Shown: in pieces, positions 52,259-61,134 of the stretch
Numbering within the stretch: position 1 is the stretch's first letter
How the letters are laid out: every line of letters starts with the position of its first letter
Origin: Methanobacteriota archaeon
GTDB taxonomy: Archaea > Thermoplasmatota > Thermoplasmata > Methanomassiliicoccales > Methanomethylophilaceae
Direction of reading: 5' to 3'
NCBI GenBank assembly: GCA_023402275.1
Contig: JAEXCH010000010.1
Location: 13,264-77,263, forward strand
DNA length: 64,000 bases
Position numbers and translations under genes: made by a program
The notes under the pieces: model-generated
Told to the model about the DNA's origin: nothing
Seen by the model: only the letters and a program-made list of their open reading frames with translations
Database searches by the model: none

Positions 52259-53235
52259 TCCTCATCACTCCTTAGACGTATCAGGTTGTTCACTCCGGCC
52301 ATGCTCCGTATGTCGACCACTCCTATTGCCGCTATCACACGATTGTCAAGTTCGATAGGCGTGACTATGACCCTTATTCCTTTGTAAGGACCTGATATAG
52401 CGATCTTCCTTATTGTCGTACCAGCATTAATTACTTCTTCAAGTACAGCGCCTGTGTAAGCATTGTCTATGACCTTTCCGGATTCTATCCTTATTCCTAG
52501 ATTGTCCCTGCTCTTGGCGCATACGGGAAGTCCGCCAACAAGGTCATGTATCGCAAAGGCCAGGGACAATAGTTCATTGCCCGTGCTCCTGTGGGTCAGT
52601 ATCTCATCCAATTCGCGCCTTATGTGTAGTCCGCCCAGTAGTTCTATTCCTGCGGTAACGGCACCGAACTCCGCCTTGTCAGGGGTGGACGCGGTACCGA
52701 TTATTATGACATCCCCGTCATTTATCTCGAAACACCCTCTTAGTGCCCTCTCCACCCTTTGATCGACAGGATAGTACGATCCCGGGAAGATCAGGACGTT
52801 GTTCGAGCATACAAGGGTGGTCGCCCCGGTCGCCCCGGTCTTTATGGCCGCATCCCTTTCCTCGCATCCGAACTTCACGTTGGATGCCACTCCGGGCACC
52901 CTTACCGCACAATCATTCTCTCCGATGGTGAGTTCGCTCACTTTGATGTTCTTCACATCCATTCTCACCGATCTCCACGCATCCATGCCCTCCTTTGTGA
53001 GGGACACCCCGTTCTTATTGATGGCGATCAGGCCATCCTCTTGAAGCATGTTCAGTATCGTCCTGGTGCTACCCTCCCCTATATTTAGGAGAGTGGCCAG
53101 TCTCTTCCTGCCCAGCGGGCTGTTCTCATTGATGCAATAGAGTGTCTTCCAAACGTGATAATCCTCAAACTTCGGTATCGGCCCCCCGAGTCTGGAAGTA
53201 TGTCTATATGCCATATGGATGTATTGTTCATCCAT
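52255..53235 (-). CDS. HTH regulator with DUF4443-like and DUF2111 domains
   Basis: A 326-residue predicted transcription regulator. Residues about 25-90 form a winged-helix: LGRKRLATLLNIGEGSTRTILNML and LTKEGMDAWRSV. The middle contains GATGATTLVCSNNVLIFPGS, and the C-terminal 110 residues resemble the methanogen DUF2111 domain (AIHDLVGGLPVCAKSRDNLGIRIESGKV in outline, GPYKGIRVIVTPIEL, AAIGVVDI), a likely ligand sensor. It diverges from atwA, with 82 bases between the two starts, so it is the obvious candidate regulator of the MCR activation operon. Domain names are from memory. Confidence 0.75.
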   Translation of the reverse strand: MDEQYIHMAYRHTSRLGGPIPKFEDYHVWKTLYCINENSPLGRKRLATLLNIGEGSTRTILNMLQEDGLIAINKNGVSLTKEGMDAWRSVRMDVKNIKVSELTIGENDCAVRVPGVASNVKFGCEERDAAIKTGATGATTLVCSNNVLIFPGSYYPVDQRVERALRGCFEINDGDVIIIGTASTPDKAEFGAVTAGIELLGGLHIRRELDEILTHRSTGNELLSLAFAIHDLVGGLPVCAKSRDNLGIRIESGKVIDNAYTGAVLEEVINAGTTIRKIAISGPYKGIRVIVTPIELDNRVIAAIGVVDIRSMAGVNNLIRLRSDEE

Positions 53236-53281
53236 CCTAAAAACTTAACGCATTCAACAGCTTATTTGTTACCCCCTTTCC

Positions 53282-53293
53282 GACACTTTATAT
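53282..53293 (+). promoter_or_regulatory. TATA element of the atwA-mcrC-mmp operon
   Basis: ACACTTTATATG is centred about 30 bases before the atwA ATG at 53318, so transcription would begin almost at the start codon (leaderless). It lies in the 82-base divergent region shared with the HTH/DUF2111 gene. Confidence 0.5.
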
Positions 53294-53317
53294 GTTTTGT
53301 TGACCTTGTGTGTAGAC

Positions 53318-54901
53318 ATGGAAAAGTCGGTCAACCTTTTGACCATTGAGAATGTGACCAAGAGCTTCAACGGAAGAATGGTCCTTAACAATGTCAGTGC
53401 AAAGATATCCTCAGGAAAAGTTCTTGGTTTGATCGGAAAGAGCGCAGCAGGGAAGAGCGTTCTTATACACATGATAAGGGGAAGCGAAGGATACGGTCCC
53501 GATTCGGGAAGGATCCTCTTCAATGTGAACCATTGCCACAAATGCGGCAACATGGACCTCCCCTTCCCAGGCGTTCCTTGTTCAAGATGCGGTTCGGAGC
53601 CCAAGACCGAAGAGATCGATTATTGGGGGCTTAAGGAATACGATCCCGTAAGGCAGGAACTGAAGGGACACATAGCGATAATGATACAGAGGACGTTCGC
53701 CCTGTTCGGTGACAGATCGGTCGTGGAGAATGTCTTGGAAGCGATAGATCCCGATGATCCGAAGCGTATAGACAAGGCCGTCGAACTCTTGGAGTTCGTC
53801 AATATGACGCATCGTGCGACCCATATCGCCAGGGATCTCTCCGGTGGAGAGAAACAGAGAGTGGTCATGGCGAGACAACTTGCCAAAGAGCCTTTGTTCT
53901 TCCTTGCGGATGAGCCAACCGGAACCCTTGACCCGCATACATCCTCGCTCATACACAAGAGACTCGTTGAATACGTGCAGAAACACAAGATATGCATGGT
54001 ACTCGCCTCACATTGGCCTGAGGCCATCGTGGAGATGTCCGATGATGCGATATGGCTGGATTCAGGCAATGTCGTTATGGACGGGGACCCGAAGAAGGTC
54101 ACAGAGAAGTTCATGGAGGAATACCACTTCGAAAAGGGTGAGACCTCGGAATTGGGAGAGCCCCTCATTGTACTGGAGAATGCACAGAAACATTATTTCT
54201 CCGTTTCCAGAGGAGTGGTGAAGGCTGTCGACGGGGTCACCTTCGATATCAAGGAGAGGGAGATATTCGCTCTGGTAGGACTATCGGGAGCAGGTAAGAC
54301 CACAACATCCAGGATGATCGCGGGCATGACGCCTGCAACATCAGGTTCCGTCAAGATAAAGATCGGTGATGATTGGATAGATATGTCCGAAACAGGATTC
54401 GCCGGAAAGGGAAGGGCCACACCATACATCGGATTCCTCCATCAGGAGTATACTCTGTACCCATTCGACACAGTACTGCAGAATCTTTCCACCTCCATAG
54501 GAATGAAGATGCCTGCCGAGCTTGCGAAGATGAAGGCCATACAGGTACTTCTGAGTGTGGGATTCCCAAGAAAGGACATAGAGAAGATACTGTACGCGTA
54601 TCCCGACTCGCTGAGTGTGGGGGAATGCCAGAGGATAGCCTTCGCACAGGTCCTGATCAAAGAACCCAGGATAATAATACTCGATGAGCCGACAGGTACG
54701 ATGGACCCAATAACGAAGGTCATCATAGCTAAGTCCGTCCTTAAAGCAAGGGATGAGCTTGATGAGACATTCATCGTGGTGAGCCACGATATGGATTTCA
54801 TACTGAACTGCTGCGACAGGGCAGCATTCATGAAGAACGGCAAGGTCGTCGATATCGGTTCACCGGAGAAGATAATCTGCGAATTCGACAATCAGCAGTG
54901 A
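53318..54901 (+). CDS. atwA: MCR activation component A2 (AtwA), tandem ABC ATPase
   Basis: ATP-hydrolysing component that drives reductive activation of the Ni(I) centre of MCR; 527 residues with two ABC domains. First domain: GLIGKSAAGKSV, a zinc-finger-like insert CHKCGN...CSRCGS typical of A2, LSGGEKQRVVMA and FFLADEPTG. Second: LSGAGKTT, LSVGECQRIAFA and IILDEPTG. There are no membrane helices, so it is a soluble ATPase. The ATG at 53318 fits the TATA position. mcrC follows after nine bases. Confidence 0.93.
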   Translation: MEKSVNLLTIENVTKSFNGRMVLNNVSAKISSGKVLGLIGKSAAGKSVLIHMIRGSEGYGPDSGRILFNVNHCHKCGNMDLPFPGVPCSRCGSEPKTEEIDYWGLKEYDPVRQELKGHIAIMIQRTFALFGDRSVVENVLEAIDPDDPKRIDKAVELLEFVNMTHRATHIARDLSGGEKQRVVMARQLAKEPLFFLADEPTGTLDPHTSSLIHKRLVEYVQKHKICMVLASHWPEAIVEMSDDAIWLDSGNVVMDGDPKKVTEKFMEEYHFEKGETSELGEPLIVLENAQKHYFSVSRGVVKAVDGVTFDIKEREIFALVGLSGAGKTTTSRMIAGMTPATSGSVKIKIGDDWIDMSETGFAGKGRATPYIGFLHQEYTLYPFDTVLQNLSTSIGMKMPAELAKMKAIQVLLSVGFPRKDIEKILYAYPDSLSVGECQRIAFAQVLIKEPRIIILDEPTGTMDPITKVIIAKSVLKARDELDETFIVVSHDMDFILNCCDRAAFMKNGKVVDIGSPEKIICEFDNQQ

Positions 54902-54910
54902 GGTCCTGAT

Positions 54911-55537
54911 ATGAAGAAACAGATCGGAAGACATTTGAGCTTCGTGGAGTGCAGGGAATCAATGGGGCTCGGTGTAGGAGGGGGGTTGGCTCAGAGAGCG
55001 ACCATATCCGAAAGCGGGATGGATGTCGTGGTGATAGCCATGGGCCCTGGCAGAAGGCACATAACGAAACCGGTCTGTGAGATCACATATGCACTCAGGG
55101 AGGAAGGTATAGACACAAGCGTACTGGTGGTGAATGCTGGATCAGGAGTTCCTGCGGATGCACCTGACATGACGACCACCTCCTACTTCGGCCTTGATCC
55201 CATAGAGGTGGACAGGATACAGCAGTTCAAGGTTGCGATCATCCACCTTGGCAACGTAAGGCAGCACATCATCTACAAAGCAAGACTGATACTCAGGAAT
55301 GTGGACATCCCTGCGGTGATCGTATCCCAGGCACCTGTGGATTTCGAGGATTTCGCCGCCATAGGAGTAAGGACATCAAGGGTCATGCCGTCCGATGAGG
55401 ACATAAAGACCAGAGGGGAGATCAAGGAGATCATAACAGGGGTCATAAGAGGGGTCACAGCCCCTCAGGATAAACTTGATGAGATAGTATCAAAGGTCCA
55501 GCAGACCCTTCCGCCGAACAGGGGTGACCTCCTATGA
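54911..55537 (+). CDS. mcrC: MCR activation protein McrC
   Basis: Protein C of MCR systems, part of the activation complex; 208 residues. Family blocks are [48 protein letters not shown] (both in the first third) and the [14 protein letters not shown] region. In this lineage it is not in the mcr operon but in the activation operon. It overlaps mmp3 by four bases. Confidence 0.95.
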   Translation: MKKQIGRHLSFVECRESMGLGVGGGLAQRATISESGMDVVVIAMGPGRRHITKPVCEITYALREEGIDTSVLVVNAGSGVPADAPDMTTTSYFGLDPIEVDRIQQFKVAIIHLGNVRQHIIYKARLILRNVDIPAVIVSQAPVDFEDFAAIGVRTSRVMPSDEDIKTRGEIKEIITGVIRGVTAPQDKLDEIVSKVQQTLPPNRGDLL

Positions 55538-57045
55538 AGGTGATCGTCAACGGCAATGAGAAGGACCTCAAGAAGGGAGCAAAGTTAAAGGATGCAATAA
55601 AGGGAGAGACATACGTGGACGGCTCCCTTATATCCGTACACCTCTCAACAGAGAGATTGGTCGAGGAGACCGATGATTTTGAACTGGTGACATCGAAAGG
55701 TACGATGGTACTGCATCTTGGGGAGACAGAGGGTGCGAAGGTGTGGAAATCACACATGGATTCAATAAAGGGATCGACCACCAGATGGTCCACCAGGGAG
55801 ATAATCGCATTTGGTGCGTTCAAGACCGATATACCTACAGATAGAGAGGAAAGGCGTTACAAGAGATACGACTGTTTCTTCACGTTGGGAGGATTCGACA
55901 ACCACACAACGTACATGATGATCGCAAAGAAGGATCACGTGAGATCGTATGGTGCCAGCATAGACAACATCGGAAGGATAACCGTCGGAAGGCACATATT
56001 GGATTCCATGATGGAAGGGGAGGAACTACTGGACATCAGGCCGGTCGTATCCGAGGCCAGCAGCGAGAACGTACTGGTGACGAAGGACCTCGAGTATGTG
56101 CTGGAGGAAGGATATACCGTAGATACCAACGTGAAGATAAGATTGAACGAGAATTCCCCGGCCTCTGCGGAGCAGATCCTGACAGTAGGATCAAAGGGAT
56201 ATCTCAACATAACCGATTCCACTGGTACGGTGATAAGCTGCAGGGATGACCTGGATGTCACCATACCCGATGAGGAACATGCGACCAGGGAAAGGGGAAG
56301 CGTGGTCGTAAGGAACACCGGCCAGGGGACAGGGAACATCCTGATGTACAAGGAAAGGAGACAGTCCAGCACCGTACATAACAATGCAGGGTTCATAGAA
56401 AGGGGCATAGGCATAATATCCCAGGCCGCGGCGGGAGACAGGATAACGGTGGTCACAGAACCTTCAAGGGTCATCACCGTCGGTATGACGCAGTCGGAAG
56501 GGGAGAGTTTCCTTTCCGGTCTCGGGATAAAACAAAAGAGATCCGGGGAGACATCAGATGATTCCATCATCGTGGATCAGATACCTGAGATGACACTCAA
56601 AGCAATGGTCAGTGATGAGATCGAGACCGTCGGGGCCCCAAAGGAGAAGGTGTTCAGGATACAACTCAATGAGGCATTCCCGCAGGACATACACTATTTC
56701 AGGAAGGTCACAGGCCTCAGCCATAAGCCAATAGGGTCACTGAGGACCCAATTCTCATTCCCAGGGATGCCCATGATAACATTCTATGGTGATGACGAGA
56801 GGTCAAAAGGCCTTTACCCTCAGGATCCCTTTAAGAAATCAAAGAAAGGGGATATAGGCGTAACGAACCAATCGAGACCGCACCACGGTCTAATAGGGAT
56901 AAGGCTGGAGGACAGCAAGGAATACGGTCCGACTGGAGAGGAACCCTACGGCACCAATCTGATAGGGAGATTCGTCGACGATCTGAGCAAACTGAGCGAG
57001 ATCGAGGAAGAGGAGACGATCTACATCACGGAGGCGGAACTATGA
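55534..57045 (+). CDS. mmp3: Methanogenesis marker protein 3
   Basis: A 503-residue protein of the marker 3 (UPF0288) family. It opens with a ThiS-like segment ([22 protein letters not shown]), then a cyclophilin-like beta region, with family blocks [20 protein letters not shown] and the C-terminal [19 protein letters not shown]. It has been reported in the ATP-driven MCR activation complex; its exact role is unsettled. Coupled by ATGA overlaps on both sides. Confidence 0.88.
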   Translation: MKVIVNGNEKDLKKGAKLKDAIKGETYVDGSLISVHLSTERLVEETDDFELVTSKGTMVLHLGETEGAKVWKSHMDSIKGSTTRWSTREIIAFGAFKTDIPTDREERRYKRYDCFFTLGGFDNHTTYMMIAKKDHVRSYGASIDNIGRITVGRHILDSMMEGEELLDIRPVVSEASSENVLVTKDLEYVLEEGYTVDTNVKIRLNENSPASAEQILTVGSKGYLNITDSTGTVISCRDDLDVTIPDEEHATRERGSVVVRNTGQGTGNILMYKERRQSSTVHNNAGFIERGIGIISQAAAGDRITVVTEPSRVITVGMTQSEGESFLSGLGIKQKRSGETSDDSIIVDQIPEMTLKAMVSDEIETVGAPKEKVFRIQLNEAFPQDIHYFRKVTGLSHKPIGSLRTQFSFPGMPMITFYGDDERSKGLYPQDPFKKSKKGDIGVTNQSRPHHGLIGIRLEDSKEYGPTGEEPYGTNLIGRFVDDLSKLSEIEEEETIYITEAEL

Positions 57046-57461
57046 GCGAAGAGAGGGAGACAAGGATATTAATGATAACTCCCAATTCAATGATAACACC
57101 GGACCAGCTTGTGCGAGAGATCCATGCATTGGGCAAGGAGGTAACGGCCAAGGAGACATGTTACGGAACATTGGTGGAAGGTCCGAGAGAACTGGTGAGG
57201 GAGGTGCTTGCCGAGATGCGCAAGAAATACCCCTACGATATATATTCCAAGGTGAGGGCGTACCCTGCAGGGGACCCCAGAAGATGTCGCGCAGAGCACG
57301 GGACCCGTCCCGGTTTCGCACAGTTGGAGGCAGAATGGGAGACACTCCCTAAGATCCAATATGGTATCCAGTGCTGCGACAGAGGCGAGGAGTTCGAACC
57401 TCCGAAGGAGAAGGAGAAACTCCCCGTGGAAAGATTCAAGAAGATATGTGAGGCAGACTGA
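57042..57461 (+). CDS. mmp6: Methanogenesis marker protein 6
   Basis: A 139-residue protein assigned to marker 6 from order and sequence: LVREIHALGKEVTAKETCYG, RRCRAEHGTRPGF and YGIQCCDRGEEF. It has a small alpha/beta start and conserved Cys residues. Biochemical role unknown. Overlaps mmp3 (four bases) and mmp5 (one base). Confidence 0.82.
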   Translation: MSEERETRILMITPNSMITPDQLVREIHALGKEVTAKETCYGTLVEGPRELVREVLAEMRKKYPYDIYSKVRAYPAGDPRRCRAEHGTRPGFAQLEAEWETLPKIQYGIQCCDRGEEFEPPKEKEKLPVERFKKICEAD

Positions 57462-57895
57462 TGAAAGTATTCATAGATCCACCGAACAGCCTGATACTGT
57501 TCGATCTGGTGGAAAGGTTCGGGCATGAACCTCTTGGAGCAATGGTATCCATTCAGGACAGGATAGATAATCTGGAGGTAGACATGCCTCCTATGAATGT
57601 CACATTGGATGATGTTGTGAGAGGGTTGCAGTATGCAGGTGTGGAGGTCCCGTCGGGGATCAGAGGAAGGCTTTCCCTTTGGGGCCCGCTCATCGATCAG
57701 GCCGATGCGGCCGTTATCATGCTGGATCCCCCATTCAACTTCGGTTGCGTAGGATGCGAACGTTCCAACGAGATGGTCAAATATCTGATAAGAAGACGCG
57801 GGATACCATCGATCGCGGTCAAGTATCCGGAGACCGATGAGGAAGCCAAAGTGACCGTTGGACAGATAAAGGAATTCTTGGAGGGACTCAAATGA
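57461..57895 (+). CDS. mmp5: Methanogenesis marker protein 5
   Basis: A 144-residue protein: [26 protein letters not shown] at the start and [23 protein letters not shown] with a CxxC pair near residues 95-98. These are features of marker 5. Role unknown. The stop overlaps mmp15 by four bases. Confidence 0.82.
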   Translation: MKVFIDPPNSLILFDLVERFGHEPLGAMVSIQDRIDNLEVDMPPMNVTLDDVVRGLQYAGVEVPSGIRGRLSLWGPLIDQADAAVIMLDPPFNFGCVGCERSNEMVKYLIRRRGIPSIAVKYPETDEEAKVTVGQIKEFLEGLK

Positions 57896-59112
57896 TAAAG
57901 ATCGCACAATTGTCATGCGGTACGGAGTACAGCAGCGTTCAGTATGAGATAGAGAAGGCCGCAAGGTCGGTGGGTGCAAAGGTCGTATATCCCGATGTCT
58001 CGTATGCCGATATAAACGACGCGGTCAAAAGGTTCGGATTCAATCCAAGGTCTCCGCAGCTAAAACTAATGATAGCAAGGGCGGTACAGCTGGCAGACGA
58101 GAAATATGATGCGGATGCAGTGTTCATAACGACATGTTTCCGATGTGCGGAGGCAGCCCTTGTTAGGAATGAGCTCAGAAGATTCATACAAGATAACACA
58201 AGGCTCCCTGTTGTGACCTATTCATTCACCGAGAGGCTGAAGGCGGCACAGTTGCTCACAAGGATGGAAGCTCTTGTGACAATAGTTACCAGGAAGGAGA
58301 TCCTGGCAAGGGAAAGACAAGCGGGGATAACCGCAGGGATCGATTCCGGTTCAAGTACGACCAAAGCGCTTATAATGGAGAACAACAAGATCATTGGGAA
58401 GGACTGGACCGGTTCAGGCGATGTCATCCAATCAGCCACCGCCGTCCTAGAGAATGCCATGAAGGAAGCGGGGGTCGAGCTCAAGGACATAGAGGCAATG
58501 GGCGTCACCGGTTACGGAAGGTTCGTTCTGGGGAAGCATTTCAATGCGAAACTCGTCCAGGAGGAACTCACAGTGAACTCTAAAGGAGCTGTATGGCTTG
58601 CCGACAGGCACCACGGTGAGGCAACGATCCTTGATATCGGAGGAATGGACAACAAGGCCATCACGATAAGGGACGGTGTCCCCGACAACTTCACGATGGG
58701 CGGGATATGCGCAGGAGCATCGGGACGTTTCCTGGAGATGACCTCCAAGAGACTGAAGATCGATATAGAGGATCTAGGGAAGCTTGCCGACAAAGGGAAC
58801 TGGCGCAATGCAAAGATGAACTCGTACTGTTCGGTGTTCGGAATACAGGATCTGGTGACAACACTCGGTGAAGGGAAATCCTTCGAGGATGTTGCCGCAG
58901 CGGCCTGTCACTCGGTTGCGGAACAGGTTTATGAGCAGCAGCTTCAGGAGATAGATGTCAGACACCCCATAATCCAGGTCGGAGGCACATCTCTGATATC
59001 GGGATTGGTGACCGCGGTCGGTGAGGTACTGGGAGAGAAACCCATTGTCCCTCCCAACTCCCAATACATCGGGGCGGTAGGCGGAGCACTTCTGAGCTCA
59101 GGATTCCTGTGA
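57892..59112 (+). CDS. mmp15: Methanogenesis marker protein 15 (BadF/BcrA-type ATPase)
   Basis: A 406-residue protein of the ASKHA superfamily related to activators of 2-hydroxyacyl-CoA dehydratases, which inject electrons with ATP hydrolysis. Residues 1-135 are a methanogen-specific lead with CFRCAEAAL. The ATPase then shows [45 protein letters not shown] (a Cys that could bridge a cluster), YCSVFGIQD and GGTSLISGL. It is a plausible electron-transfer ATPase for MCR maturation. Overlaps mmp5. Confidence 0.9.
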   Translation: MIKIAQLSCGTEYSSVQYEIEKAARSVGAKVVYPDVSYADINDAVKRFGFNPRSPQLKLMIARAVQLADEKYDADAVFITTCFRCAEAALVRNELRRFIQDNTRLPVVTYSFTERLKAAQLLTRMEALVTIVTRKEILARERQAGITAGIDSGSSTTKALIMENNKIIGKDWTGSGDVIQSATAVLENAMKEAGVELKDIEAMGVTGYGRFVLGKHFNAKLVQEELTVNSKGAVWLADRHHGEATILDIGGMDNKAITIRDGVPDNFTMGGICAGASGRFLEMTSKRLKIDIEDLGKLADKGNWRNAKMNSYCSVFGIQDLVTTLGEGKSFEDVAAAACHSVAEQVYEQQLQEIDVRHPIIQVGGTSLISGLVTAVGEVLGEKPIVPPNSQYIGAVGGALLSSGFL

Positions 59113-59121
59113 GGTCTGTAG

Positions 59122-59688
59122 ATGGATATAGAGGTGATCTCTGATGACGCATTCGGGTATGATGCTTACGGCAGCCTGTTCGGAGAGATAATGTCCGACA
59201 TAGGAAAGGCATTCCAGATGGACAAGGCACTCCTGGTCCTGAAACCGGAGATACCTCTTTTCATATTCTCGGTCAAGCTGAAGACAGAACCGTCCAGCAA
59301 GACCGTTGCCGACGTCTCCAACATAAGGACGGAGGGAGACCTCGTACACCTGACGATAACAGATGAGAGATACGCACCTGACATACTGAAAGAGCTCTGG
59401 TCCAGATACGGAAAGGACAGCGTTGAACAGCAGACAAGGTTCGATATGGAGATAAACGGCGTTCCCGAAAAGGACATCGCCGGCATAGAGGTGGCATCCG
59501 GAGAAGAGTATCTCAAAGAGATAGTGGGTGCGATATGGAGGTCCATGCCTGAAGGCATAAAGAACCGCCACACCTACATCGACGGTCCGGTGATAACCGT
59601 CGTTGCGACCGAGGAGATATTAGAACCCTATATGTTGGAGGAAGGTCTGGAATATCACATGAAGATGGGAGGCAGAAAGGATGTTTGA
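59122..59688 (+). CDS. mmp17: Methanogenesis marker protein 17
   Basis: A 188-residue protein, lacking Cys, with EVISDDAFGYDAYGSLFGEIM at the start and VATEEILEPYMLEEGLEYH near the end, matching marker 17 by sequence impression and gene order. It has been reported in the MCR activation complex together with McrC and Mmp7. Overlaps mmp7 by eight bases. Confidence 0.84.
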   Translation: MDIEVISDDAFGYDAYGSLFGEIMSDIGKAFQMDKALLVLKPEIPLFIFSVKLKTEPSSKTVADVSNIRTEGDLVHLTITDERYAPDILKELWSRYGKDSVEQQTRFDMEINGVPEKDIAGIEVASGEEYLKEIVGAIWRSMPEGIKNRHTYIDGPVITVVATEEILEPYMLEEGLEYHMKMGGRKDV

Positions 59689-60625
59689 GGTCCTGTTGTA
59701 CGATGGCGGAGTTTACAGATCCGATGAACTTTTCGAACTCATAGAGGATGTCGGAGGAGTGGTGATACAGAAGACCAGAAGCTCTCAGATGCTGACGGTG
59801 ACAATGTCGATCCCGGAGGAGGATAAGGACACCATAGTGGCATTCTGCAGGGAGATAGGGGGAGAGGTCAGGTCCGTACCCCTTGCAGGCACGGAGATAG
59901 CCGTTGTAGGCCCTACTCTCGGGCGTCATCATATGCCCCATCCGATATGTGATATAGCCGAACACCTCAGAAGACACGGCGCGATAACCGTCGTCATGGG
60001 ATTGGCGAGAGGCAGAGGGAAGCTCACTGCCCAGATAAATCTTGAAGAGAAGATGATAATCGATGAATATGATGCGGCGATCTTCTCACTCGGAAACTTC
60101 AAATCATGCATCGAGGCAAAGACCGACCTTTTCAATGACATAAAGGTACCTACCGTACTGGTATCTGGACCTATGCCTGAGGGTATCGATGATTCATGTG
60201 ATGCGATAGTAGCAGGGGTAGGAAGGAAGGTCTCAAGGATGAGGACCACTCCCGAGAGAGAGAAACTGGACGAGATAGTCGACAGTGTGGAGATGGTGCT
60301 CAGAGACAAGAAGAGGTTGTTGGACGAGGATCCCCTGTTCATACATCCCGCAGAGATAAAACAACTGCTTGAGGAGTATGAGCCAGTCAACATGTGTCTC
60401 AGACCTGCCCCAGTAGTACTGCATCTTGATGGACTCAGGGTAAAGATTGGTTATGAGGAACACCATGAGAAAATAGAGAAAATGGAGATCTACGGTCGCA
60501 AGCTGGGGGAGATATGCAGACTTGCACCATCGAAGATCAATGACAGCAGCATACTGATAAGGATAAAGACAAGGTCCGAGGTCCGACAGGAGGATGCTGC
60601 CAGGGCTGTTGCCGATGATACGTAA
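59681..60625 (+). CDS. mmp7: Methanogenesis marker protein 7 (McrC-related)
   Basis: A 314-residue protein. Residues about 60-200 repeat the McrC fold (AVVGPTLGRHHMPHPICDIAEHLRRHG in outline, then AAIFSLGNFKSCIEAKTDLF and KVPTVLVSGPMPEG), so McrC and Mmp7 are paralogues placed at the two ends of one operon. The C-terminal third (YEPVNMCLRPAPVVLHLDGLRV in outline) is specific. Role: MCR activation, by family. Confidence 0.88.
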   Translation: MFEVLLYDGGVYRSDELFELIEDVGGVVIQKTRSSQMLTVTMSIPEEDKDTIVAFCREIGGEVRSVPLAGTEIAVVGPTLGRHHMPHPICDIAEHLRRHGAITVVMGLARGRGKLTAQINLEEKMIIDEYDAAIFSLGNFKSCIEAKTDLFNDIKVPTVLVSGPMPEGIDDSCDAIVAGVGRKVSRMRTTPEREKLDEIVDSVEMVLRDKKRLLDEDPLFIHPAEIKQLLEEYEPVNMCLRPAPVVLHLDGLRVKIGYEEHHEKIEKMEIYGRKLGEICRLAPSKINDSSILIRIKTRSEVRQEDAARAVADDT

Positions 60626-61034
60626 GGGAACTTACATACTGGTCATGGATATACCTGACATTGGGATCTACGTGGGATCTCTGGGTATGTTGAATTTCTC
60701 TAAGGGAGCATACTGCTATGTCGGCAGTGCCATGAACGGCTTGGATCAACGGATAGGCAGACATCTGACAAAAGAGAAGAAGATACGCTGGCACATCGAT
60801 CGTCTTACTACGACCTGTATCAGCATAGAGGCATACGAAGCAGTGTCCCAGGAAATGTGTGAATGCGGACTTTGTGAAATCGTTTCGGAAAATGGTGGAG
60901 AACCGTCGTTCAAAGGGTTCGGGTGTTCCGACTGCAGATGCGATACCCATCTTTTCTCATTGGACACCAACTCAAGGAAAAGGCTCTGTTCAGACCTCCG
61001 TTTGACCCCATATCCCAATATCCACAACGACTGA
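60615..61034 (+). CDS. DUF123 (GIY-YIG-like) protein
   Basis: A 139-residue protein with the DUF123 pattern: KGTYILVMDIP, NFSKGAYCYVGSAMNGLDQRIGRHL (in outline; the GxYxYVGSA...RxxRH signature), WHIDRLTT, and a Cys set CECGLCE, GCSDCRCDTHLF. DUF123 is a GIY-YIG-related fold, sometimes fused to endonuclease III. The ATG at 60615 lies within the end of mmp7 (11-base overlap), so it is in the same transcript, though its function looks unrelated. Confidence 0.85.
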   Translation: MIRKGTYILVMDIPDIGIYVGSLGMLNFSKGAYCYVGSAMNGLDQRIGRHLTKEKKIRWHIDRLTTTCISIEAYEAVSQEMCECGLCEIVSENGGEPSFKGFGCSDCRCDTHLFSLDTNSRKRLCSDLRLTPYPNIHND

Positions 61035-61068
61035 AACGAACTAAGGTTACCGTGGTCTGCACAACCCT

Positions 61069-61097
61069 TATAATATACCAACTGTTACACAGTTTTT
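61069..61097 (+). promoter_or_regulatory. TATA-like box and small hairpin upstream of the FAD protein
   Basis: CTTATAATATACC at about 61067-61079 resembles a TATA element, followed by AACTG-TTACA-CAGTT and a T run (61080-61097) that may instead terminate the mmp operon. A second AT-rich box, TTATTTAAAG, is at 61111-61120, and GGAGG at 61124-61128 precedes the ATG at 61135. Confidence 0.35.
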
Positions 61098-61134
61098 AAT
61101 TAATACGCGCTTATTTAAAGCACGGAGGCAAGTC

